Of a DNA stretch of 64,000 nt, positions 16,341-23,445 are shown in pieces. The translations under genes and the position numbers were made by a program. The notes below the pieces were generated by a model, which saw only the letters and a list, made by a program, of their open reading frames with translations, was not told where the DNA came from and searched no databases. The stretch lies in assembly GCF_026410085.1 (NCBI RefSeq), contig NZ_CP112866.1, forward strand, positions 4,587,001 through 4,651,000, in the 5' to 3' direction. The stretch is from Pseudomonas quebecensis (GTDB taxonomy: Bacteria > Pseudomonadota > Gammaproteobacteria > Pseudomonadales > Pseudomonadaceae). Every line of letters begins with the position of its first letter. The stretch's first letter is position 1.

Positions 16341-17530
16341 GCAATAGCCTGAGCCAGACCTTCCTGGCCATTACCCGCAACAGCGTCGACCTGGAGTGGC
16401 TGCAGGGCGCCCTTGCGCCCCTCGGCCAAGTGGTCGGTGCCGGGGGTGGCAGCCTGGACGAACTGCTTGCCCTGGTGGACGTGACCTTCGCCAACCTGGT
16501 GTTCATCGGGCTAGACCGCGACAACGTGGTGGCCCAGAGCGCACTGATCGAAGGTGCCCTGGAAGCCAAGCCGATGCTGGCGATCGTCGCCCTCGGCGAC
16601 GGCATGGACAACCAGTTGGTGCTCAATGCGATGCGGGCCGGCGCGCGGGATTTTGTCGCCTACGGCTCACGCTCAAGCGAAGTGGCCGGGCTGGTACGCC
16701 GCCTGAGCAAACGTCTGCCGCCCAGCGCGCCGAATGCGCACCTGGGCGGGCTTACCGTGCTCTACGGCACCCAGGGCAATGGCGACGGTGCCCTGCTGGC
16801 CAGCCACCTGGCCATGGTGGTGCAAAAGAGCGGGCAGCAGACCCTGTTGCTCGACCTGGGCCTGCCGCGCGGCGACAGCCTGGCGCTGCTGGGCCTGGAA
16901 AGCACCTTCAACTTCGGCGATGCCCTGCGCCATCTGCGGCGCCTGGACACTACGTTGATCGACAGCGCCTTCGCCCGCGCCGATGACAACCTGCGCATCC
17001 TGGCCTATGCCGGCCACGACGAGCCCCTGGAACTGACCAGCGCCGCCGAGGTGTACATGCTGCTCAGCGCCCTGCGCCAGCACTTCCAGCACATCGTCGT
17101 GAACCTCACCGGGCAGACCGACAGCGAAGCCCTGCGCACCTTCGTCAGCCACTGCGACAAGCTGCTGTGGTGCACCGACCAGAGTGTGCTCGATTGCCGG
17201 CGCAACCTGGCGGTGCTCAACCTGTGGCGGGAAAAAGGCATGAAACTCGAACACGCCAAGCTGCTGATCGACCGCCACCTCAAAAGCTGCGCGCCGGACA
17301 TCGACACCTTGGAAAAGACCTACGGCCTGGAATGCGTCGCGGTGCTGCCCCTGAGCGCGGAATTGCGCATGAATGCCAAAAACCAGGGGCAAAGCCTGTT
17401 CAGCCTGGCCCCCCGAGAGACCTTGACCCAAGGCCTGCGCACCCTCGGCGAACGCCTGGCCAGACGCTCCGAAGGCATGCAGAAACCGTCGGCGCGCTGG
17501 TTCGAACGTCTGCGCAGGTCGCAACGATGA
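16337..17530 (+). CDS. tadZ: TadZ/CpaE pilus localisation protein with a degenerate P-loop
   Basis: The 397-residue protein has a receiver-like N-terminal domain without the usual phosphorylation site, and a ParA/MinD-like ATPase domain from about residue 135. At the place of the Walker A lysine motif the sequence is LYGTQGNGDGALLASHLA, so the conserved lysine is absent. TadZ proteins of other species are also described as atypical ParA/MinD members. TadZ is thought to position the Tad apparatus at the cell pole. The ATG at 16337 overlaps the rcpA stop, and the gene ends overlapping tadA by four bases. Confidence 0.9.
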   Translation: MSNSLSQTFLAITRNSVDLEWLQGALAPLGQVVGAGGGSLDELLALVDVTFANLVFIGLDRDNVVAQSALIEGALEAKPMLAIVALGDGMDNQLVLNAMRAGARDFVAYGSRSSEVAGLVRRLSKRLPPSAPNAHLGGLTVLYGTQGNGDGALLASHLAMVVQKSGQQTLLLDLGLPRGDSLALLGLESTFNFGDALRHLRRLDTTLIDSAFARADDNLRILAYAGHDEPLELTSAAEVYMLLSALRQHFQHIVVNLTGQTDSEALRTFVSHCDKLLWCTDQSVLDCRRNLAVLNLWREKGMKLEHAKLLIDRHLKSCAPDIDTLEKTYGLECVAVLPLSAELRMNAKNQGQSLFSLAPRETLTQGLRTLGERLARRSEGMQKPSARWFERLRRSQR

Positions 17531-18795
17531 ACGGCGAGAAACTGTTCGGCGGCCCGGCCCGCGCCCCCGGGCACAACGACCATGACGGGCTGAAACTGGT
17601 GTTGCACCGCTACATCATCGATGCCATCGAGGAGTCGGGCAAAAACCTGCTGGAAGGCACGCGCCAATCCCTGGCGCAGTTGGTGATCGATAAAGTGTCG
17701 GAATACATCACGCGCATGCACCTGGCGGTTTCCCGTTACGAGATGGAGCGTCTGGCCGAAGAAATCGTCGACGAACTGACCGGTTTCGGCCCACTGGAAG
17801 TGCTGCTGCGCGACCCGGCGGTGACCGAGATACTGGTCAACGGCCCGCACCGGGTGTTTATCGAGCGCGAAGGCCTGCTGCACCAGAGCGACCTGCGTTT
17901 TATCGATGCGCACCATGTGGAGCGGGTGATGCAGCGAATCCTCGCACCGTTGGGCCGGCGCCTGGACGAATCGTCACCCATGGTCGATGCGCGGTTGCCG
18001 GACGGCAGCCGGGTCAACGCGATTATCCCGCCGATTGCGCTGGATGGGCCCTGCCTGTCGATACGCAAGTTCCGCAAAGACATGCTCAAGAGCAGCGACC
18101 TGGTGGCGATGCAAACCATCGACCACAGCATCTTCGAGTTTTTTCAGGACGCGGTGGGCAAGCGTTGCAACATCCTGATCAGCGGCGGCACCGGCACCGG
18201 CAAGACCACGCTGCTCAATATCCTCAGCCAATTGATCAACCCCCACGAACGCCTGGTCACCATCGAAGACGTCGCCGAACTGCAATTGGGCCACCCACAC
18301 GTGGTGCGCCTGGAAACCCGCCCGCCGAATGCCGAGGGGCATGGCGAGGTCAAGGCCAGCGACCTGATCCGCAACGCCCTGAGGATGCGCCCGGACCGCA
18401 TCATCCTCGGTGAAATCCGCGGCGTGGAAGTGCTCGATGTACTCACCGCGATGAACACCGGTCACGACGGTTCCATGAGCACCGTGCATGCCAACAACGC
18501 CCAGGATGCGCTGCTGCGCCTGGAAACCCTGGTGGACCTCACCGGCCGTGTGGTCGCGGAAAAAACCCTGCGCCAGATGATCTGCGCGGCGCTGGACGTA
18601 GTGATCCAACTCACCCGCCTGCCCGATGGCCGGCGCTGCGTGAGCGAGGTGGTGGAAGTGGTGGGCGTGCGCGATGACATTTACGTCACCAACACGCTGT
18701 TTCGCCTGGACCGACGCACTGCCGTCGGGTTCGTGCGCGAAGCGCTCAACCCGGCGGGCGACAAACTGCGCCGCGAAAGCGCGCTGCCGCAGTAA
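17527..18795 (+). CDS. tadA: Tad pilus assembly ATPase TadA/CpaF
   Basis: The 422-residue protein is a type II/IV secretion ATPase of the CpaF branch. The Walker A motif is GGTGTGKTT (Lys226), followed by the Asp box, the Walker B-like region [14 protein letters not shown], and the His box MSTVHANN. It powers assembly of Flp pili at the inner membrane together with TadB and TadC. The start ATG overlaps the tadZ stop (ATGA), which fixes the start. The frame is open much further upstream, but that part belongs to tadZ in another frame. Confidence 0.96.
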   Translation: MNGEKLFGGPARAPGHNDHDGLKLVLHRYIIDAIEESGKNLLEGTRQSLAQLVIDKVSEYITRMHLAVSRYEMERLAEEIVDELTGFGPLEVLLRDPAVTEILVNGPHRVFIEREGLLHQSDLRFIDAHHVERVMQRILAPLGRRLDESSPMVDARLPDGSRVNAIIPPIALDGPCLSIRKFRKDMLKSSDLVAMQTIDHSIFEFFQDAVGKRCNILISGGTGTGKTTLLNILSQLINPHERLVTIEDVAELQLGHPHVVRLETRPPNAEGHGEVKASDLIRNALRMRPDRIILGEIRGVEVLDVLTAMNTGHDGSMSTVHANNAQDALLRLETLVDLTGRVVAEKTLRQMICAALDVVIQLTRLPDGRRCVSEVVEVVGVRDDIYVTNTLFRLDRRTAVGFVREALNPAGDKLRRESALPQ

Positions 18796-18806
18796 GGAGA
18801 AGCACG

Positions 18807-19688
18807 GTGTCCGGAACCTTCCTGCTGCTGATCTGCATCATCCTGGTGGCGCTGTCTTTCAGCCTGTTCCAGAGCGGCGTGCGCCGAGCCAGCAGCGAAC
18901 GTGTGCTGGAGCGGCTCGCCGAAGGCCAGCCTGCGAAGGCACCGACCCGCGCTGCGTGGGCCGGCCTGGAACGCATGTTCCAACGCGCCGGCCTGGGCAA
19001 GCCCACCGAGCGCCTGGGCCTGTGGCTTTTCGGCTGGGCGCTGGGTGCATTGCTCGGGCTGCTGGTAGCCCAATGGCCAGGCCTGCTGCTGATGCTTGTG
19101 CTGCCACCACTGATCGCACGCGCCTACATCGCCTGGCGCTATCAACACCGCGTACGCCGAATGATCGAACAACTGCCGTCGCTGCTGGACTACACCGTGC
19201 GCAGTCTGAAGTCGGGACGCACCCTCGCCGACGCGGTGCTTGGCGGTATCGACGCGGCCGACGAACCGCTCAAGCAAGCCATGGGGCGCATCCAGCGTAA
19301 CGTGCAACTGGGGGTGAGCCTGCCGGATTCGGTGCATGACTTCGCGGAGTTCTACGAGCGCGATGAGTTTCGCCTGTTTGCCCTGGGTCTCAAGGTCAAC
19401 CACCGCTACGGCGGCAACGCCAGCGAGTTGCTGGAAAACCTGATCAAGATGATCCGCGAAAAAGAACAGGGCGCGCGCCAGCTCAAGGCCATGACTGGGG
19501 AAACGCGCATGACCGCTTACGTGCTGGCCGGCCTGCCGGTGTGCATGGTCGGGTACTTCATGTTCGCCAACCCGCACTATCTGATGACCATGTGGAACGA
19601 CGAAACCGGGCGCTGGATGCTGTTCGGCGCCCTGGCCATGGAGCTGACCGGCAGCTTCGTGATGTGGCGCATGTTGCGGAGTATCTGA
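18807..19688 (+). CDS. tadB: Tad pilus inner-membrane platform protein TadB
   Basis: The 293-residue protein has an N-terminal membrane segment (TFLLLICIILVALSFSLF), a second hydrophobic region near residues 72-115, and the type II secretion F domain (LPSLLDYTVRSLKSGRTLADAV, and ERDEFRLFALGLKVNHRYGGN), followed by two C-terminal membrane segments. It starts with GTG at 18807 behind AAGGAGAAG. With TadC it forms the platform on which TadA acts. Confidence 0.93.
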   Translation: MSGTFLLLICIILVALSFSLFQSGVRRASSERVLERLAEGQPAKAPTRAAWAGLERMFQRAGLGKPTERLGLWLFGWALGALLGLLVAQWPGLLLMLVLPPLIARAYIAWRYQHRVRRMIEQLPSLLDYTVRSLKSGRTLADAVLGGIDAADEPLKQAMGRIQRNVQLGVSLPDSVHDFAEFYERDEFRLFALGLKVNHRYGGNASELLENLIKMIREKEQGARQLKAMTGETRMTAYVLAGLPVCMVGYFMFANPHYLMTMWNDETGRWMLFGALAMELTGSFVMWRMLRSI

Positions 19689-19689
19689 G

Positions 19690-20577
19690 ATGGCCCTGCT
19701 GGCGAGCGCGCTGATGTTTCTTGCGGCCTTGGTGCTGGTGGCCGGCCATTGGCTGGAACAGCGCCGCCGCCGGCGCCTGATCAACCTGCGCCTGCAGGGG
19801 CAGATCACCCGCCAGGCGCGGCTCGGCAGCCTGATGCGGCATCTGGGCGCCAGCACACTGGCCCAGCGCTCCGTTACTCTGGACACCGAAACCCAGACCC
19901 TGCTCAACCGTGTCGGCTGGCGCAAGGCCAATCAGCGCTCGATGTTTGCCGCGTGCCAGGTCGGTACACCGCTGGTGCTGCTCGGCCTGACCCTGGTGGG
20001 CCAGCAACTGCTGTACCCGCACACGCCGTCGCCGTGGATCGCCCCGCTGGTGGCGCTGGGCCTGGGCTATCTGTTGCCCAAGCGCATCCTGGCATCCACG
20101 GCCAAACGCCGGCAGCAACGCATTGCCATCGAGATAGCCACCTTTATCCCGCTGCTGCGCATCATGTTCGAATCGGGCATGGCGGTTGAGCAGGCCCTGC
20201 GCGTGCTGAGCAGCGAGGGCCAGCGCCTGCTGCCGGAGTTGACCCAGGAGCTGCGGCTGGTCCTGGCCCGCGTCGATTCGGGCCTGGAGCTGGGCGAAGA
20301 ATTAGGCAAGACCGCACGCGTGCTGGCCGTGGATGAGTTCAACGACACCTGCACCATCCTCCAGCAACTGATCCTGCAGGGCGGCGGTGCGATGAAATCG
20401 CTGCTGGCCCTCAAGCAGTTGCTCGACGACCGACGCCTGACCCATTTGCAGGAATACATCTCCAAGATGTCGGCAAAAATGTCGGTGGTGATGATGGTGT
20501 TCCTGTTCCCGGCCTTGCTGATCGTGCTGGGCGGTCCGGCCTTTATCGGTATCGCCCGTGCACTCAGCCACTTTTGA
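19690..20577 (+). CDS. tadC: Tad pilus inner-membrane platform protein TadC
   Basis: The 295-residue protein is the second type II secretion F-domain protein of the locus. It has an N-terminal membrane segment, a central pair, the F domain (EIATFIPLLRIMFESGMAVEQALRVL), and a last segment (VVMMVFLFPALLIVLGGPAFI). It starts one base after the tadB stop, so coupling is likely. TadB and TadC are both needed in known Tad systems. Confidence 0.93.
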   Translation: MALLASALMFLAALVLVAGHWLEQRRRRRLINLRLQGQITRQARLGSLMRHLGASTLAQRSVTLDTETQTLLNRVGWRKANQRSMFAACQVGTPLVLLGLTLVGQQLLYPHTPSPWIAPLVALGLGYLLPKRILASTAKRRQQRIAIEIATFIPLLRIMFESGMAVEQALRVLSSEGQRLLPELTQELRLVLARVDSGLELGEELGKTARVLAVDEFNDTCTILQQLILQGGGAMKSLLALKQLLDDRRLTHLQEYISKMSAKMSVVMMVFLFPALLIVLGGPAFIGIARALSHF

Positions 20578-20589
20578 GGAAAGCCCCCG

Positions 20590-21300
20590 ATGAAAATACT
20601 GATTGCCGGACTGGCTCTGATGATGCTCGGCGGCTGCGCTGCCAATGGCCAGTCACCGTGGGCGACGTTGACCACGCCCGGCAATTGCGCCAAGCCAGGT
20701 TCGGAACAGGAACTGGCGCTGAACCTGGCCGACGACCTCGCCAACGAGGGCAAGCTGCACGCCAGCCTGGCCAACCTGCAAAGTCTGCCCGATGCGCTGC
20801 CCCAGGTGCGCCAGCGCAAGGCCCGGGCTTATCGCTTGCTCGGACGCAGTGAGGCCGAGCCGTTGTATCGCAGCCTGCTCGGCACCTGTATGACCGCCGA
20901 AGGCGAACATGGCCTGGGCCAACTGGCCGCCGCCAAGGGCGACAATGCCCAGGCCATGACCCATCTTCAACGGGCGGCGCGGCTGGCGCCCACCGACGAG
21001 AAAATCCGCAATGATCTGGGCGTGGTTTACCTCAAGCAACGGCGCCTGGAGGACGCGCGTTTCGAGTTCCTGACCGCCATCGAACTCAAGCAAGGCGACC
21101 CATTGGCCGCCGTCAACCTGATAACGCTGTTGATTTACCAGGACGACTGGGGGCAAGCGGCAAAAGTGGTCAGCCAACTGGGACTGAGCCCTGAACAGGT
21201 CACCGAAGCCCAGGAACGTGCCGAGGCACTCAAGGCCGCCGGCGCAACGGCGCACAACGTCGCGACGGGCGGCGCCGCGCCACCTGTGACCGTGCAATAG
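20590..21300 (+). CDS. tadD: Tad pilus assembly lipoprotein TadD with TPR repeats
   Basis: The 236-residue protein has a lipoprotein signal peptide with lipobox LGGC (MKILIAGLALMMLGGC) and tetratricopeptide repeats (for example LGQLAAAKGDNAQAMTHLQRA and LGVVYLKQRRLEDARFEF). TadD is thought to act like a pilotin for the RcpA secretin. It follows tadC by 12 bases with a GAGGAAAG ribosome site. The C-terminal 20 residues are low-complexity (Ala/Gly/Pro). Confidence 0.92.
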   Translation: MKILIAGLALMMLGGCAANGQSPWATLTTPGNCAKPGSEQELALNLADDLANEGKLHASLANLQSLPDALPQVRQRKARAYRLLGRSEAEPLYRSLLGTCMTAEGEHGLGQLAAAKGDNAQAMTHLQRAARLAPTDEKIRNDLGVVYLKQRRLEDARFEFLTAIELKQGDPLAAVNLITLLIYQDDWGQAAKVVSQLGLSPEQVTEAQERAEALKAAGATAHNVATGGAAPPVTVQ

Positions 21301-21311
21301 GAGTCGACACA

Positions 21312-21581
21312 ATGAAAGCCCATTACCTGGTTTTTCTAGGACTGCTGCCTCTGGTGGCCTGCGCCATCGAACCTGGACCATCCTCACCGCAGCAAGCCGA
21401 AACGGAGCAGTGGCTGACGTTGCAGGTCAACGGCCAGGCCGCCTCGCCGACGCCGCAAACCGGCAGCCCCGCCGAGCGCGAGCAGGCGTTGCAGCGTTGG
21501 CTGGACAGCAATAAGCATCCCATCCCGGAGTTCTTCGAACAGGGCGCCGACGGTGCATCGTCCGGCGGCGCGCGCCGATAA
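21312..21581 (+). CDS. DUF3613-type small lipoprotein at the end of the tad operon
   Basis: The 89-residue product has a lipobox (LPLVAC, Cys17) and a mature part with the DUF3613 pattern: an N-terminal helix (AETEQWLTLQVNGQAAS) and a C-terminal motif (REQALQRWLDSNKHPIPEFFEQ). The same small gene lies beside tadD in P. aeruginosa (PA4298, as I recall). A ribosome site AGGAG precedes the ATG. Its exact task in pilus assembly is unknown. It ends 7 bases from the convergent pprB-like gene. Confidence 0.85.
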   Translation: MKAHYLVFLGLLPLVACAIEPGPSSPQQAETEQWLTLQVNGQAASPTPQTGSPAEREQALQRWLDSNKHPIPEFFEQGADGASSGGARR

Positions 21582-21588
21582 GCGCCCG

Positions 21589-22377
21589 TCAGTGCTCCGG
21601 GATGCGCTGACGCGCCATCGCACTGGGCGACAGGGCCAGCGCCAGTTGGGTGCGGTTGTGCATCTGAGTCAGGCGCAGCACCTGGGACACGTACAGCTTG
21701 ACTGTGTTCTCGGTAATGCCCAGCTCGCAGGCGATCTGGTAGTTGGTCTGGCCCTTGCCCACCAGGCGCGCCACGTCCAGCTGGCGCGGTGACAGCTGCA
21801 TGAAGATCGGCGCAACGTCCGCCGGCAGCGCGGCATCGCTGGGCGCAGCGTCGTCGGACGACACCGGCGCTCGGCGCACCTTATCGAGGTCCTGGTAAAG
21901 GTCATTGATGGAGTCGGAGAGGTCCTGCAACTTCTGGTTCAGGTGCCCCAGCTGCAGCTTTTTTTGCCGCTCGTCCAACGCTGCTTCCTGGCGCTGGATA
22001 CCTTCGAGCAGCTCATGCAGATCGACAGGCTTCTGGTAGTAATCCGAAATCCCCGCGCGCAGCGCTTTGATCACATCCTGCTTGTCGGCGCGACCCGTGA
22101 GCATGATCGCCTCGAAGGCGCGTTGCTTGCCGGCAAGCGTCTGCATCGCCTGCACCAGTTGGATGCCATCCATGTCCGGCATATGCAGGTCGCACAGCAC
22201 CAGACCGATTTCAGCGTCTTCAGCAAAACGCTGCAACGCATGATGGCTGGATTCACAGGGCACGCAGCGGTAGCCACTGTCTTCCAGAAACTCACACAGT
22301 TCTTCCACGATCAGGGGTTGATCGTCGACCACAAGCACTTTTACTGCCGGTATCAGCTTATTCACGCGCGACTCCAT
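21589..22377 (-). CDS. pprB: LuxR-type response regulator, PprB-like
   Basis: The 262-residue protein has an N-terminal receiver domain (acidic pocket Asp18-Asp19, phosphorylated Asp63 in LVLCDLHMPDMDG, Lys in YYQKPVDL), a coiled linker (RQKKLQLGHLNQKLQDLSDSI), and a C-terminal LuxR helix-turn-helix (LSPRQLDVARLVGKGQTNYQIACELGITENTVK). Its place in the Tad locus and its size match PprB of P. aeruginosa, which activates flp, tad and biofilm genes. It is convergent with the tad operon. Its partner is probably the PprA-like kinase at 23442-26177. Confidence 0.88.
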   Translation of the reverse strand: MESRVNKLIPAVKVLVVDDQPLIVEELCEFLEDSGYRCVPCESSHHALQRFAEDAEIGLVLCDLHMPDMDGIQLVQAMQTLAGKQRAFEAIMLTGRADKQDVIKALRAGISDYYQKPVDLHELLEGIQRQEAALDERQKKLQLGHLNQKLQDLSDSINDLYQDLDKVRRAPVSSDDAAPSDAALPADVAPIFMQLSPRQLDVARLVGKGQTNYQIACELGITENTVKLYVSQVLRLTQMHNRTQLALALSPSAMARQRIPEH

Positions 22378-22479
22378 GCCTGGCAGCCCAAAGGCGACCT
22401 ATCCATTCGGACGACTGATTGACGGGGCGTTCCCCTAAACCTAGACGCAGTTTGTAACTCTGTACATAACGTACGCCCG

Positions 22480-22929
22480 CTATTGAACCCACAGCCAGTA
22501 GAGGGTGAAGCCCACCAGCACACAGGGCGCGAACGGCTGTTTTTTTGACGCCCTCAAGCCCGTTTTCGAAAGACGCACCGCAAGCCGTTGACCCGCAAGC
22601 ACCCAGCCCCCTTGCGCCACAACCGCGACGATCAGCGACCACAGCAGGCAATCCACCGTGCCGGCCAGGCCCAGAGCGGCGAGCAGTTTCACATCTCCCG
22701 CGCCGAAACGACCGAGGGCATAACCTGGCAAGGACAACGCCAGCGCCACTGCCAATGCCCAGCCACCTTCGACGGCGGCCCCACCGAGCCAGGTAGTGCC
22801 CGTGCACGCCAGGTAGATCAAGGCTGACAGCGCCGCGCCCAGAGTCAGGCGATTGGCAATCCGCCGCTGTCGCCCGTCCTGTAACGCGCAAAGCCCCAGC
22901 CACACCAGCACCACCACGCCGTGAATCAC
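22480..22929 (-). CDS. fppA: Prepilin peptidase FppA (TadV/CpaA type)
   Basis: The 149-residue membrane protein is an A24 aspartic prepilin peptidase of the short TadV type, without the N-methylase domain. The two catalytic aspartates are in LQDGRQRRIAN (Asp18) and GAGDVKLLAALG. It cleaves Flp and the TadE-type pseudopilins at the inner membrane. The start is GTG at 22929 with AGGGA about 12 bases upstream, a somewhat long spacing. It lies upstream of the pprB-like gene on the same strand with a 102-base gap, and is divergent from tadE. Confidence 0.9.
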   Translation of the reverse strand: MIHGVVVLVWLGLCALQDGRQRRIANRLTLGAALSALIYLACTGTTWLGGAAVEGGWALAVALALSLPGYALGRFGAGDVKLLAALGLAGTVDCLLWSLIVAVVAQGGWVLAGQRLAVRLSKTGLRASKKQPFAPCVLVGFTLYWLWVQ

Positions 22930-23001
22930 GTAAAAAAAGTCCCTTTCCGCTGATTGATTCTATGCTGATATCAAGTAGTAGCCGTCAGGGTAGACGCAGT
23001 C

Positions 23002-23445
23002 ATGAAAACCGGCCTCCCCCGCCAGCAGAAAGGCGCCGCCGCCATCGAGTTCGCCTTGGTCTTCGGAATGTTCTTTGCGGTGTTCTACGGCTTGATCAGC
23101 TACAGCCTGCCCTTGCTGCTGATGCAATCGTTCAACCAGGCCGCGGCCGAGGCGGTGCGTCAAGCCATGGCCGTGGACCCCGCGACCGCCGGGACGGCCT
23201 ACGGCGCGCAACTGACTCAACGCGCCAAGGACACAGCGGTGGGCCAATTGAGCTGGATCCCGGCCAGTTTCCAGTTCCAGCGTGATGATGTGAGCGCCAC
23301 CTATACCGGCAACACCTTGACCGTCACGATCAGCTACCCCTCCTCCCGACTCTATGCCGTGTTCCCGGCACTGGTCCTGCCGGGCGTAGGCACCGTGCCC
23401 AGGCTGCCGGCCAATCTGGCGGCACGTTCGAGCCTGCAGTTTTGA
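23002..23445 (+). CDS. tadE: TadE-like pseudopilin
   Basis: The 147-residue protein starts with a basic segment and a TadE-type processing and membrane motif, QKGAAAIEFALVFGMFFAVFYGLI. The rest is a small periplasmic domain. TadE and TadF are minor pseudopilins of Tad systems processed by the same peptidase as Flp; the corresponding P. aeruginosa gene is next to pprA. It starts with ATG at 23002 and overlaps the sensor kinase gene by four bases. Confidence 0.87.
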   Translation: MKTGLPRQQKGAAAIEFALVFGMFFAVFYGLISYSLPLLLMQSFNQAAAEAVRQAMAVDPATAGTAYGAQLTQRAKDTAVGQLSWIPASFQFQRDDVSATYTGNTLTVTISYPSSRLYAVFPALVLPGVGTVPRLPANLAARSSLQF

